A stretch of 64,000 bases of DNA from JAOTVV01 sp041602035. GTDB lineage: Bacteria; Gemmatimonadota; Gemmatimonadetes; Gemmatimonadales; GWC2-71-9. The notes under the pieces are model-generated. The model did no database searches. It was not told the DNA's origin and was given only the letters and a program-made list of their open reading frames with translations. Positions 27,752 through 36,742 of the stretch are shown piece by piece. The translations under genes were made by a program, and so were the position numbers. The DNA lies in contig JBFIHA010000011.1 in the NCBI GenBank assembly GCA_041602035.1, forward strand, positions 1 through 64,000. Direction: 5' to 3'. How positions within the stretch are numbered: the stretch's first letter is position 1; the number at the start of each line of letters is the position of its first letter.

Positions 27752-28506
27752 GGCGTCCCCGAGCGTTGAATGGGAACGGAGGGCGCCGGAATCCGCAGGC
27801 GGCGGCCCGCTCGGAGCAGCGCAAGGGCGGTGCTGAGCGGCGCGTCGGCCACCTGGGTTCGGAGCCCGTTCACGTGGCGCTCCACGGGCACCGCGGCGAT
27901 CTGCCGGGCCCTCGTGGCTGCCCGCGCCACCAGTTCCGCGCGAGCCGGAGGACCGTCGGTCTCGAAGAGGCCACGCTGCCGATCCGCGAGCACGTTCTTC
28001 AGCGTCACGAGCCGAATGAGTGTGACGCCGGACAGCGGGTCACGCAGTCCCGGTAACTCGATGCCTGGACGGAGGAGCTGCGGTGCCCACCGGTGGACGA
28101 GCCGCATGCCGAGCGACACTCCGGCCAGATCGGACTCGCCGATCACGACATCGGCGCCGGACTCGAAGCGCTTGATCAGGTCCAGCACGACCTCGGGCGA
28201 AAACGAGAAGTCGGCGGGCAGCGTCGCGATGCCGTCTCGGCGGGGCCGGTCCGACCGCTCGAGGGCGTCGCGGAACAGGGCCTCCAAGCTCGCCGCTCGG
28301 CCACGGGGCGTCGGCCACCGCGTGAGCGTCATCGGCAGCGCCTGCTGGTACGTGTCGAGCGTTTCTCCGGTGCCGTCGGTGGAGCCGTCGTCGGCCACCA
28401 GGATGTGATATTCCCGAGGGAACTCCGCGAAGACCTTCCGGATCTTCCACAGCAGCACCCCGACGGTCTGGGCGTCGTTGTGTGTCGCGATACACACGTA
28501 TATCAC
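27748..28506 (-). CDS. Family 2 glycosyltransferase
   Basis: A 252-residue GT-A fold enzyme without obvious membrane helices. It begins with the typical first strand VIYVCIATHN and carries VADDGSTDGTGETLD, the nucleotide-sugar binding segment, plus an acidic LPADFSFSP region where family members bind metal. GTG 28506 places the start at the first strand; an ATG at 28554 is possible. The acceptor and sugar cannot be told. It is coupled to the DUF3108 gene. Confidence 0.78.
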   Translation of the reverse strand: MIYVCIATHNDAQTVGVLLWKIRKVFAEFPREYHILVADDGSTDGTGETLDTYQQALPMTLTRWPTPRGRAASLEALFRDALERSDRPRRDGIATLPADFSFSPEVVLDLIKRFESGADVVIGESDLAGVSLGMRLVHRWAPQLLRPGIELPGLRDPLSGVTLIRLVTLKNVLADRQRGLFETDGPPARAELVARAATRARQIAAVPVERHVNGLRTQVADAPLSTALALLRAGRRLRIPAPSVPIQRSGTP

Positions 28507-28719
28507 AGCACCTATCCCCGTTTCCTGTGGGCCGTCCCTCCTCCAACCTCCCATACCGCGGGACGGACCGAAAGTTCAGAACGGCAATCTACATCATGGT
28601 GGAAGGCCGGTGTGATGGGGCTCACGGGGGTCGCGATCGGACCGCCGCACACTTGAGGGGGTGGCGAGGGTGGGAACTACGGCTTCCGGTCCTGGTAGTG
28701 AGACGTGGAGGGAATGCCA

Positions 28720-29442
28720 ATGATCCTGGCCAATCTCCGGCAGCGAATAGGGGCCGCCGACCTCGACCTGGTGACCCGCGTGCTCGCCGACGGTGACGAC
28801 GCGGCGCGGCGCCGGATCGAACGGGAGGTGACGATCCGGGGTATCGACTGGCTCCTCGATCGAGAGGGCCTGCCGGAACGCCTCCGCGCGCACCCGGAGT
28901 TGGGGAGCCCCTCCGCTCAGCTGTTTCTGTACGTCACGGTGCGGCACACGCTACTGGCAGCGGCCATCGACGATGCGACCCTCACCGACTACGTGGCGTC
29001 GCTGATGCTCGAGTTTGGGAACCGGGGCCGGGCCTTCCGCATCGCCGAGTATGACGACGCGTCGTATCGCTATTTGGTCGACATCGTGGGCGACCTCTCG
29101 GTCGAGTCGGGTCGGCGGGAGTTTCTGCTGAGCGTGCACCTCGGGAATTTCAGCCTGTGGCTGGTCGGCTTCTTTCCGGACCATGTGACAGCCCGGAACG
29201 AGCGCCGTGGTGCCCCCGGGATCCCGTACTACGAGGAGTTGGGAACGCGAGGCTTTTCGCTGGCGGCCGAGCACCGACTGGCGCGGCAGCTGGACATGAC
29301 CGGCATTTACCGGTCCGTCGCCGACTCGTTCCGGCGCATCCGTGTGGCGCTGAACCAGATCTCCGATCGCCTGCTGTTTCCGTCCGTCCACACACCCGCC
29401 CGCCTGTTACGGCAGGTGGCCGACGGTTTCACCGCCGCCTAG
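28720..29442 (+). CDS. Conserved hypothetical protein
   Basis: A 240-residue soluble-looking protein rich in Arg, Leu and Asp and probably mostly helical. The best start is ATG 28720, preceded by GGAGGG at seven bases. A central block (LLSVHLGNFSLWLVGFFPDHV) is the most motif-like part. No signal peptide or membrane span is seen and I recognise no family. It is a single gene between a divergent glycosyltransferase gene and a convergent lipoprotein gene. Confidence 0.6.
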   Translation: MILANLRQRIGAADLDLVTRVLADGDDAARRRIEREVTIRGIDWLLDREGLPERLRAHPELGSPSAQLFLYVTVRHTLLAAAIDDATLTDYVASLMLEFGNRGRAFRIAEYDDASYRYLVDIVGDLSVESGRREFLLSVHLGNFSLWLVGFFPDHVTARNERRGAPGIPYYEELGTRGFSLAAEHRLARQLDMTGIYRSVADSFRRIRVALNQISDRLLFPSVHTPARLLRQVADGFTAA

Positions 29443-29457
29443 CTCGGTCGTTAGCGA

Positions 29458-29949
29458 TCAGGTTTGGAGGGTGTCGATCGCGGCGAAGAGCGGGCACCGA
29501 GGTGTGGATACCATCTGCCAGTTCACGCGGAGGCCATACAGAGGAATCGCGTAGGTTCCGCTCGAGACCCCACCCAGAACCGGGTAGCCACGCGGCGGCT
29601 CGCTTTCAAAGATGAGCACGCCCTTGAAGGTGTCTGTAGAATCCTCCACGAGCGCCAACCCGAAGCCAGGCAGCTGGGGAAATCCGTCGCCCCCGAACAT
29701 GACCATCGGGCCGTCGTCCCCCGCGACGACGATGGCCAGCGCAGTGCCGTAGCCCACGACCCGGGCCGGCACGGTGCCCTCGAGGCCCGGAGGGACCTGG
29801 ACCAAGACCTTGGTTCCCCCCCGGAGCTCCTCCAGTGCCATCGTGGCACCGGCCATCGCGGCCAGCCCGCAGGAGGCGCTATTTTCGGAACTCCGCTCAC
29901 CACAGGCGACGGCGAGCATGACGGGCCACACCACAAGTAGACGTCTCAT
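29458..29949 (-). CDS. Small lipoprotein, unknown function
   Basis: A 163-residue protein with a lipoprotein signal (MRRLLVVWPVMLAVAC). The mature part is beta-rich with a VLVQVPPGLEGTVPARVVGYG segment and contains few charged patches. No family is recognised. It converges with the preceding hypothetical gene with 15 bases between stops and diverges from the fmdB-like gene. Confidence 0.6.
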   Translation of the reverse strand: MRRLLVVWPVMLAVACGERSSENSASCGLAAMAGATMALEELRGGTKVLVQVPPGLEGTVPARVVGYGTALAIVVAGDDGPMVMFGGDGFPQLPGFGLALVEDSTDTFKGVLIFESEPPRGYPVLGGVSSGTYAIPLYGLRVNWQMVSTPRCPLFAAIDTLQT

Positions 29950-30043
29950 GACCCAAAGCTAGGGGCGTGCGGAGGTGGAGGCCAGCCGGGGAGGAACGAC
30001 CAGGTGTCGAGGCGATTCGCCGGGCAGGCCAGACGGTGCTCGC

Positions 30044-30073
30044 TTGACCCCCCTTCGATCGGAGGATTATCGT
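30044..30073 (+). promoter_or_regulatory. Candidate promoter for the FmdB-like operon
   Basis: TTGACC (30044-30049) and TATCGT (30068-30073) are 18 bases apart in the intergenic region, about 53 bases before the fmdB-like ATG. Fair match to sigma-70 consensus. Confidence 0.45.
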
Positions 30074-30125
30074 TTTCTCACGGACGAGTCTCAGCCCGGT
30101 GACCTTTTGGTTCGAGGAATCCGCT

Positions 30126-30290
30126 ATGCCGACCTACGAGTATCGGTGTGCGAATTGTGGGAAGCGCTTCTCGGTGGTGCAATCGATCTCCAAGCATGGG
30201 ACCTCCAGGCCGAAATGCCCGAAGTGCAAGTCGGCCAAGGTCTCGCAAGAGCTGTCGGCGTTCTTCGCCAAGACCGCCAAGAAGAGCTGA
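30126..30290 (+). CDS. FmdB-family zinc-ribbon protein
   Basis: A 54-residue protein beginning PTYEYRCANCGKRF and continuing to a second CPKC pair: the two CxxC knuckles of FmdB/CxxC_CxxC_SSSS regulatory proteins. The family is widespread, and a regulatory or scaffolding role is assumed but not proven. ATG 30126 fits the family N-terminus and has GAGG nearby. The stop is directly followed by the GTG of the next gene. Confidence 0.85.
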   Translation: MPTYEYRCANCGKRFSVVQSISKHGTSRPKCPKCKSAKVSQELSAFFAKTAKKS

Positions 30291-30857
30291 GTGTTCCGGC
30301 GCTTTCGCGACGCCATCAACGCGGCACTCGATGCGGCGGCGGCGGGCGAGCCTGGCGCCGCACTATCGCGGATGCGGGAAGCCGTCATTCAGGCGCGTAC
30401 GTCGATCGAGGCCATGCGGCAGGGCATCGGGCAAACCGAGCAGCGTCTGGCTCACGAGCGGCAGCACCTATCGGATGCGGAGCGGCGTGGACGCCTGGCG
30501 CAGGAGATCCAGGATGCTGACACGCAAGCGGTGGCCGAGCGCTTCGCGGCAAAGCACCGAGAGCGGGTGGACGTCTTGGAGCGGAAGCTCGAGGCCCAGC
30601 AGAGCGAGCTCGTGCTCGCCGAGCGCGAGTTCGAGGAGATGAAGGCCAAGCTGCTGGAGGTGGAGCGGCAGCGCCCGGCGACAGATGCTGCGCGCAGCGT
30701 CGAGTCGGCTTGGCGTGATCTCGAGGCTGCTGGTGGAGCGCGGCCGGACACCGATCTCGAAGACCAATTGCTGCGCTCGCAGCTGGACCGGTCGGCGCGT
30801 GAGGCGCGGGCTGAGGAGCAGTTGCGCGAACTCAAGAAGAAGATGGGGAAAGGATAG
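30291..30857 (+). CDS. Coiled-coil protein (distantly PspA-like)
   Basis: A 188-residue, almost entirely helical, highly charged protein. It begins with a short amphipathic helix (FRRFRDAINAAL) and continues as a long coiled coil (ERVDVLERKLEAQQSELVLAEREFEEMKAKL), ending in a basic tail. The layout recalls PspA/IM30 but identity is not clear enough for a firm call. The GTG abuts the fmdB-like stop with no gap. Confidence 0.65.
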   Translation: MFRRFRDAINAALDAAAAGEPGAALSRMREAVIQARTSIEAMRQGIGQTEQRLAHERQHLSDAERRGRLAQEIQDADTQAVAERFAAKHRERVDVLERKLEAQQSELVLAEREFEEMKAKLLEVERQRPATDAARSVESAWRDLEAAGGARPDTDLEDQLLRSQLDRSAREARAEEQLRELKKKMGKG

Positions 30858-30861
30858 GGCC

Positions 30862-31260
30862 GTGGAGATCAGAGCAGGCCGGATGGTCTATCTCGGGTAT
30901 GGCAAGTACTGGCGATCGGATGCGATCGTTGGGCTGAGTCCGATCGAAGAGGAGCGGGGTCCGGGTCGCCGTACGGAGGTCTATACGGCGAGCCTCGACA
31001 CGCCGATCGTCGCCTCGCGGAGCGAGGGCGCGATTCTGCGCGACATGGCGGTGGCCAGCGACGAGCAATTTCGCATGCAGGAGGCCCGTGCCGTGCTCAG
31101 CGACCTGCTCGACGCTCTGGACGACATCCCGGACGTGCTTCGGCGCGTATTGATCACGGAAGCGCGGTTCGAGGTGCCGGCCTGGATCCGACGTCTCCGA
31201 ACCCTCACGAAGCTGGAAGGGCCCGAGACGTCGGACGAGCAGAACGAGTTGTTCGACTGA
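30862..31260 (+). CDS. RemA/DUF370-like protein with helical C-terminal extension
   Basis: A 132-residue protein. Residues 1-50 (MVYLGYGKYWRSDAIVGLSP, then GRRTEVYTASLDTPIVASRS) resemble the small DNA-binding RemA/DUF370 fold: a gly-rich first strand, an xDxIVxLxP segment, a GRRT turn and a final strand. About 75 further residues, helical and ending acidic (SDEQNELFD), are absent from classical RemA. GTG 30862 is four bases after the coiled-coil gene. Match to DUF370 is by eye only; otherwise hypothetical. Confidence 0.5.
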   Translation: MEIRAGRMVYLGYGKYWRSDAIVGLSPIEEERGPGRRTEVYTASLDTPIVASRSEGAILRDMAVASDEQFRMQEARAVLSDLLDALDDIPDVLRRVLITEARFEVPAWIRRLRTLTKLEGPETSDEQNELFD

Positions 31261-31284
31261 GAGGCGGCTTCGCGCCGTGTCAGT

Positions 31285-31315
31285 CACCCCACGGCGGTCC
31301 GGCCCGCGCGGGGTG
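31285..31315. terminator. Inverted repeat between convergent genes
   Basis: CACCCC (31285-31290) pairs with GGGGTG (31310-31315), with further GC pairing possible inside. It lies in the 91-base gap between convergent stops; no T-tract is present. Confidence 0.3.
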
Positions 31316-31351
31316 GCGCCGTCGACCCCGTCCCTCTCACCGCCCAACCGC

Positions 31352-32845
31352 CTACCCGCCCGTTGTGAAGAACGGCTCCCACTTCTCTCGCGGTGACGGC
31401 GTGGTGAGCAAGCTCACCACGATGAGCAGCGTAATCGAGACAATCACCCCGGGAATCACGATGTAGTCGCTGCTGGCGAAATTGAACTCCGACCCGCTCA
31501 GGGTGAGGGTGAAGATGTCGGCCAGGGCCCGGATCCGCCCCAGAATCCCGATGCCGATGATGGTCCCGAGGCCGCCGGCGAGACAGGCCACCCCGCCCTG
31601 CGGCGTCACGCGTTTCCAGAGGAATGCAGCGAGGAGTGCTGGGGTGAGGCTCGCTCCGACCAGCGAGTACGCGTACAACGCCATCGACAGGATGGTCTGG
31701 AACTGCGTGAGGAGCACGAGTCCCAGGCCGCCGAACAACACGATGAACACCCGCTGCAGGTTGACCAGTTGCTTCTCACTCGCTTGCGGATTGATGAACC
31801 GTTGGTAGATGTCTCGGCTCACGTTGGTCGACGGCACTAGAAGGAACGTGTTTCCCGTCGACAGCACAATGGCGACCGCCGCGGCGAGCAGGAACGCCCC
31901 ACCCAATATCGGGAGCCCGTGGCGGGCCGTGTGCATGATGATGGTTTCCGACGCGGCGCGTCCGACAATCGAGGTCTGGGCCGTCAGGTCGGGGAACGCG
32001 GCCCGTCCGACAATGGCGACCAGCGCCAGCGTCGTCTCGATGAGCACTACTCCGGCGACCATGCCGATCACCGCTCGCCGCGCGGCATTGGCGTCCTTGG
32101 CCGAGAAGAACTTCTGGTACATCCCGCTTTCACCGAGGAGCAAGAGAAAAGTCGGCATCGACACGCCGAGCACCCATAGCACGTTGTGTCCTCCGAACGC
32201 GGTCAAGTGCTCGGCCGGCAATCGTTCGGCGACCGCACCAATGCCGCCCATCTGGAACACCATGTAGGGAAGCGTGAACACGACGGCAAGCGTGATGATG
32301 ATGCCGTTGAAGATGTCGACGGTCACAATGGAGACCATGCCGGCAAGCGCAGTGAATACCACGATGGCGGCAGCGGTAATGAGCATACCTTGGGTCGGTG
32401 AGATCGCGCCGTCGGTCACAATGGTGAGGATCCAGCCCCCACCGCGGAACTGGTACGCCGCGATGGTCACGTACGCGAGGATGACGGCCACGGTACCGAG
32501 CACTCGAGCCGTCGCGTTGTAGCGCTGCTCCAACAGATCCGGGACGGTGTACTGCGCGATGCGCCGCACGCGACCCGCAATGAAGTACGCGACGATCAGT
32601 CCGACCCACGCGCCGAAGGAGAACCACAACTCCGAGAGGCCCGACCGGAAGGCCAGTCCCGCGCCGCCAAACAGCGATCCCGATCCGATCCACGTGCAGA
32701 CCAGGGTGCCCACCAGCATGTACACGGGCACCGAGCGACCAGCCACCATGAAATCATCATGGCTCTTGACGGTCCGTGCGCGCCACAGACTGACGCCAAT
32801 GAGGCCCAACGGATAGGCCAGGACGACGATGGCAAACAGGCTCAT
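31352..32845 (-). CDS. Sodium:solute symporter (SSS family)
   Basis: A 497-residue polytopic protein with about 13 hydrophobic segments. Family features include the N-terminal helix followed by DDFMVAGRSVPVYMLVGTLV and WIGSGSLFGGAGLAF, and a later MALYAYSLVGASLTPALLAAFLW block. The substrate (proline, pantothenate, sugar, carboxylate) cannot be told from these motifs. The ATG has GGAG upstream. It lies downstream of the peptide ABC transporter genes on the same strand after 85 non-coding bases. Confidence 0.85.
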   Translation of the reverse strand: MSLFAIVVLAYPLGLIGVSLWRARTVKSHDDFMVAGRSVPVYMLVGTLVCTWIGSGSLFGGAGLAFRSGLSELWFSFGAWVGLIVAYFIAGRVRRIAQYTVPDLLEQRYNATARVLGTVAVILAYVTIAAYQFRGGGWILTIVTDGAISPTQGMLITAAAIVVFTALAGMVSIVTVDIFNGIIITLAVVFTLPYMVFQMGGIGAVAERLPAEHLTAFGGHNVLWVLGVSMPTFLLLLGESGMYQKFFSAKDANAARRAVIGMVAGVVLIETTLALVAIVGRAAFPDLTAQTSIVGRAASETIIMHTARHGLPILGGAFLLAAAVAIVLSTGNTFLLVPSTNVSRDIYQRFINPQASEKQLVNLQRVFIVLFGGLGLVLLTQFQTILSMALYAYSLVGASLTPALLAAFLWKRVTPQGGVACLAGGLGTIIGIGILGRIRALADIFTLTLSGSEFNFASSDYIVIPGVIVSITLLIVVSLLTTPSPREKWEPFFTTGG

Positions 32846-32930
32846 GGGGATCTCCTACCTCGAGACGTGGCGGCCAGGGCAGACACCGTGGGGCGCGATA
32901 ACATGAATGCCGTGCCGATCGATGGCAATG

Positions 32931-33959
32931 TCACCCTGGGCGCGGATGAGGCGCCGCGGGATCGGCGTGGTGGCACGCGACCCGTCGACCGACCCCGATC
33001 TCTCGCAATCGCGGCACCTCCTGACGGCACCGCTGGTCCTTGGCAGGGTGCGGGCACCGCGCGTAAAAGGGGCAGGCATGAGTCGGGCGCCCCTGAAACG
33101 GAGCCTCGGCGGGAATCGTGGCTTCCCGCACCATGTCCCCGTCGCGAGCGCGCCTCCGGGCCACTCCGGGATCGGGTACCGGCACGGCCGCGAGGAGCGT
33201 GGACGTGTACGGATGGGTCGGAGATTCGAAGAGCGGCGCCGTCGGCGCGGTCTCGACCAATGCGCCGAAATACATCACGGCGACGTGGTCGGCGAGGTGA
33301 CGGACCACCGCGAGATCGTGCGCGATGAAGAGGTACGTGAGGGAACGCCGCTCGCGCAAGTCGGCGAGCAGATTCAACACCTGTGCCTGCACCGAGACGT
33401 CGAGCGCCGACACTGGTTCGTCGAGCACCACGAATTCCGGCTCCACCGACAGCGCCCGAGCGATGCCCGCGCGCTGTCGCTGGCCGCCTGACAGCTCGTG
33501 CGGATACCGATCAACGAGCGTCGAGTCCAGCCCAACCTCACCGAAGAGGGCCCGCACCCGAGCCTCTAGGTCGGCACCCGCCGCCAGACGGTGCACGGCC
33601 ATCGGCTCACGCACGGCGGCTCCGATCGTCATGCGGGGATTGAGCGATCCAGCCGAGTCTTGAAAGACGATCTGCATCCGACGACGGAGGGCGCGGAGGG
33701 TTCGCCGGTCCGCCGTCAGCACGCTCGTGCCATCGAAGTACACGGAGCCGGCGTCCGCATCGAGAAGCCGGAGGATCAGCCGGCCGAGTGTGGTCTTGCC
33801 GCTGCCGCTTTCGCCGACGAGGCCCAGCGAGTGTCCCCGAGGAATCACCAGGCTCACGTGGTCGACGGCGCGCACCACCCGCTTGCGGCCAAACATGCCT
33901 CCCCCGGCGCGAAAGGTCTTCACCAGCCGGTCCACTGCAAGCAGCACGTCGCGGCTCAT
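32931..33959 (-). CDS. Peptide ABC transporter ATP-binding protein (DppF/OppF-like)
   Basis: A 342-residue ATPase with Walker A GESGSGKTTLGR, signature LSGGQRQR, Walker B VVLDEPVSALDVS and an H-loop histidine (FIAHDLAV). A C-terminal oligopeptide/dipeptide domain has the Cys-containing CPFYARCPHP...C pattern that may hold an iron-sulfur cluster. It is the second ATPase of a complete importer and its ATG overlaps the DppD-like stop (ATGA). Confidence 0.9.
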   Translation of the reverse strand: MSRDVLLAVDRLVKTFRAGGGMFGRKRVVRAVDHVSLVIPRGHSLGLVGESGSGKTTLGRLILRLLDADAGSVYFDGTSVLTADRRTLRALRRRMQIVFQDSAGSLNPRMTIGAAVREPMAVHRLAAGADLEARVRALFGEVGLDSTLVDRYPHELSGGQRQRAGIARALSVEPEFVVLDEPVSALDVSVQAQVLNLLADLRERRSLTYLFIAHDLAVVRHLADHVAVMYFGALVETAPTAPLFESPTHPYTSTLLAAVPVPDPGVARRRARDGDMVREATIPAEAPFQGRPTHACPFYARCPHPAKDQRCRQEVPRLREIGVGRRVACHHADPAAPHPRPG

Positions 33960-34936
33960 CGGGCCCTCCGCTGCGGCTCATCCGACAGCCAGCAGCGAAC
34001 GTCGCCGGTTGGCGTAGTGGCGAGGGGCGGGTGGGACGTGCGACACCGATCCCACGCGTGGGGACAGCGCGGGTGAAACCGGCAACCGGCCGGCCAAGCC
34101 GCCGCGCTGGGCACGGAGCCGGGGATGGCCGGTAGTCGCCGCACCGGTTGATCGAGTCGGGGCACGGCTTGGAGCAGTGATTCGGTGTACGGGTGGGTGG
34201 GTCGCTCGAAGATTGCCGTGGCCGACGCCCGCTCGACGATCTGTCCACCGTACATCACCGCAACACGATCGGCGAGTCCGGCGACCACGCCCAGATCGTG
34301 GGAGATGAGCAGCATGGCCATCCCCAGGCGGTCTTGGAGGTCCGCCAACAACTCGAGGATCTGTGCCTGGACGGTTACGTCGAGTGCGGTGGTCGGCTCG
34401 TCGGCGATGAGGATCTTCGGCTCACAGGAGAGCGCGATGGCGATCATTACCCGCTGTTGCATGCCACCGCTCAGCTCGTGGGGGTACGCACCCAGTCGAT
34501 CCGCGGCCTGGGGGATCCCGACCAGCTCGAGCAGCTCGGCAGCACGCATGCGCGCGGCGGTGCGGGACACGGAGCGATGGGCGTGCAATGTCTCCGTGAT
34601 CTGTGTTTCCACCGTCAGCACCGGGTTCAGGCTGGTGGCGGGTTCCTGGAACACCATGGCGATTTCGGCACCGCGGATCCGGCGCAGCTCGCGCGGTCCG
34701 AGCGCGAGCAGGTTCCGCCCGTCGTACTCTACCGTGCTCCCAGGCTCGATCCGTCCTGGCTCGTCGACGAGCGCGAGCAGGGAAAGGGCGGTGACCGTCT
34801 TGCCGCACCCCGACTCCCCCACCAGGGCCAGCGTTTCCCCTGCCTCGAGGTCGAACGATACCCCGTCGACCGCCCGGGTCGCGGGCGTGCCCGGGAACGT
34901 GGTGCGGAGGTCGAGAACCCGAAGGAGCGGATTCAT
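33956..34936 (-). CDS. Peptide ABC transporter ATP-binding protein (DppD/OppD-like)
   Basis: A 326-residue ATPase with Walker A GESGCGKTVTA, signature LSGGMQQR, Walker B ILIADEPTTALDVT and H-loop LLISHDLGV, followed by the oligo_HPY C-terminal domain with CRFHPRCPHAWDRC. It pairs with the DppF-like ATPase downstream. Its ATG overlaps the stop of the DppC-like permease by four bases. Confidence 0.92.
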   Translation of the reverse strand: MNPLLRVLDLRTTFPGTPATRAVDGVSFDLEAGETLALVGESGCGKTVTALSLLALVDEPGRIEPGSTVEYDGRNLLALGPRELRRIRGAEIAMVFQEPATSLNPVLTVETQITETLHAHRSVSRTAARMRAAELLELVGIPQAADRLGAYPHELSGGMQQRVMIAIALSCEPKILIADEPTTALDVTVQAQILELLADLQDRLGMAMLLISHDLGVVAGLADRVAVMYGGQIVERASATAIFERPTHPYTESLLQAVPRLDQPVRRLPAIPGSVPSAAAWPAGCRFHPRCPHAWDRCRTSHPPLATTPTGDVRCWLSDEPQRRAR

Positions 34937-35769
34937 CGGGCACGCGGGTCGAGGGCGCGTCGCAGTCCGTCACCCAACAGGCTGAATGCCAGAACTGTGA
35001 CAACGATGGCGAGGCCGGGGAACACGGCCACCCAGGGCGCGGTGCGCAGCACTTGCTGGCCATCGGCGATGATCTGTCCCCAGGACGGCGTCGGAGGTCG
35101 CACGCCGACACCGAGGTAGGACAGGCCCGCCTCCAGGAGAATCATCTGGCCGATCCCGAGCGTGGCCATCACAATGATCGGACCGGCGATGTTGGGCAGG
35201 AGGTGCCGCACGACGATCCCACGGAGGCCGATGCCCACGGCGCGAGCCGCAGCGACGAACTGCCGATGCTTTATGCTCAGAACTTCGGCGCGAACGATGC
35301 GGCTGGTGTCGAACCAGCTGGTGAGGCCGAGAATCAGGACGAGCCCAACCACCCCCACGTCCTCCCACAGCGCCACCACGACGAGGACGAGAAAGAGGCG
35401 GGGCAGCGCGAGGGCGCTGTCGACACCGCGCATGAGGACTTGATCCGCGAGTCCGCCTGCCAAGCCGGCGGCCAGGCCCACGGCCGTTCCCAGCACGATC
35501 GAGACGGTGACCGACAGCACGGCGATCCCGAGGGAGATTCTCGCCCCGTGCAACACTCGGCTCAGGAGGTCACGGCTGTAGAAGTCGGTGCCGAAGGGGT
35601 GGGCCAGCGACGGCGGTTGGAACTGCTTGCTGACCAGATCGAGCTGCGTCGTCGGATCGTGGGAAGCCAAGACGGAGGCGAGCGCCGCGAGAATGGCGAA
35701 CAGCGCCACGAGCGCGAGCCCGACGCGGGCACGCCGATCGCGCCACACGAGCCCGAGGGAACGCCTCAC
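34933..35769 (-). CDS. Peptide ABC transporter permease (DppC/OppC-like)
   Basis: A 278-residue inner-membrane permease with about six helices. The N-terminal OppC_N segment (ASHDPTTQLD...HPFGTDFYSRDLLSR) and the EAA loop (AAARAVGIGLRGIVVRHLLPN) that docks to the ATPases are clear. GTG 35769 overlaps the DppB-like stop (GTGA); the frame is open further upstream but without conserved sequence. Confidence 0.9.
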   Translation of the reverse strand: MRRSLGLVWRDRRARVGLALVALFAILAALASVLASHDPTTQLDLVSKQFQPPSLAHPFGTDFYSRDLLSRVLHGARISLGIAVLSVTVSIVLGTAVGLAAGLAGGLADQVLMRGVDSALALPRLFLVLVVVALWEDVGVVGLVLILGLTSWFDTSRIVRAEVLSIKHRQFVAAARAVGIGLRGIVVRHLLPNIAGPIIVMATLGIGQMILLEAGLSYLGVGVRPPTPSWGQIIADGQQVLRTAPWVAVFPGLAIVVTVLAFSLLGDGLRRALDPRAR

Positions 35770-36740
35770 GCCGCCTCCCGGGTCCGTGGATCGAGGACGC
35801 GGTACAGGATGTCGGCGAGGAGATTGCCGATCACCACCATGACCGCGGCGAGCACCGCCGCACCTGTGACGACGAAGTAGTCGCGTCCGTGAATCGCATC
35901 GATAGTCAGCTTGCCCATTCCAGGCCACGCGAAGACGGTCTCGACCAGTACCGTGCCGCCGAGCAACAAGGGGAACGCGAGTCCGAACAGTGTGATGACT
36001 GGGAGCAAGGCGTTGCGCAGCGCGTGACGCATCACGACCGCCCGCTGCGCCAATCCCTTGGCACGAGCAGTGCGGATGAAATCCTGACGGATCACGTCCA
36101 GCATTGCGGCCCGCTGGAATCGGGCGGTGGCGGCCGCACCGATGGCGCCAAGGGTGAGCGCCGGAAGGACGAGGTGCCGGAGGCGGTCCCACGCCCGACC
36201 GAGCAGCGGCAGCTGGTCATACACGACGGGGTCGGTGGCGCCGGCCACCGGGAGCCAGCGCAGCGTTTCGCCGAACACGAGGAGCAGGACAATGCCGAGC
36301 CAGAACACCGGGGTCGAATAGACGGTCAGCGACGCCAACGACAGGAGGTCGTCCACCCGCGACCCGGCTCGTAGGCTCTGGATCACGCCGATGGCAATGC
36401 CGAGTCCGAAGGTGACGACCAACGCTGCGGCGGCAAGCAGCAACGTGTTGGGAATCCGATCTCGAATGGCCTGCCATGCCGGACGATGCTCGCGGTACGA
36501 GTACCCGAAGTCACCGCGCGCAAGATTGGCGAGGTATCGCCCGTACTGCTCGAGGATCGGGCGATCCAGCCCAAAGGCGCGCCGCTGCTGCTCGACGACG
36601 GACCGTGGAACTAAGATGGAGCTGCTGGTGCCGGTGAGCGGGTCACCTGGCGCGAGCCGGAGCAGGAGAAACGTGAGTGTCCCGACGAGAAAGACGATCG
36701 CCACTGCCTGGAGTAGGCGGGCCGCGACGAATCGATGCAC
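35766..36740 (-). CDS. Peptide ABC transporter permease (DppB/OppB-like)
   Basis: A 324-residue permease with an N-terminal helix, the periplasmic region RLAPGDPLTG and ARGDFGYSYR typical of OppB-type subunits, the EAA loop (TARAKGLAQRAVVMRHALRN) and a final DPRTR. GTG 36740 lies two bases after the binding-protein stop, placing the first helix at the N-terminus. Confidence 0.9.
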   Translation of the reverse strand: MHRFVAARLLQAVAIVFLVGTLTFLLLRLAPGDPLTGTSSSILVPRSVVEQQRRAFGLDRPILEQYGRYLANLARGDFGYSYREHRPAWQAIRDRIPNTLLLAAAALVVTFGLGIAIGVIQSLRAGSRVDDLLSLASLTVYSTPVFWLGIVLLLVFGETLRWLPVAGATDPVVYDQLPLLGRAWDRLRHLVLPALTLGAIGAAATARFQRAAMLDVIRQDFIRTARAKGLAQRAVVMRHALRNALLPVITLFGLAFPLLLGGTVLVETVFAWPGMGKLTIDAIHGRDYFVVTGAAVLAAVMVVIGNLLADILYRVLDPRTREAA

Positions 36741-36742
36741 GC

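Noticed and set aside
28532..28566. Seven-base inverted repeat (CCGTCCC/GGGACGG) upstream of the glycosyltransferase
   Set aside because: A 21-base loop makes it a weak structure and no regulatory context is visible.
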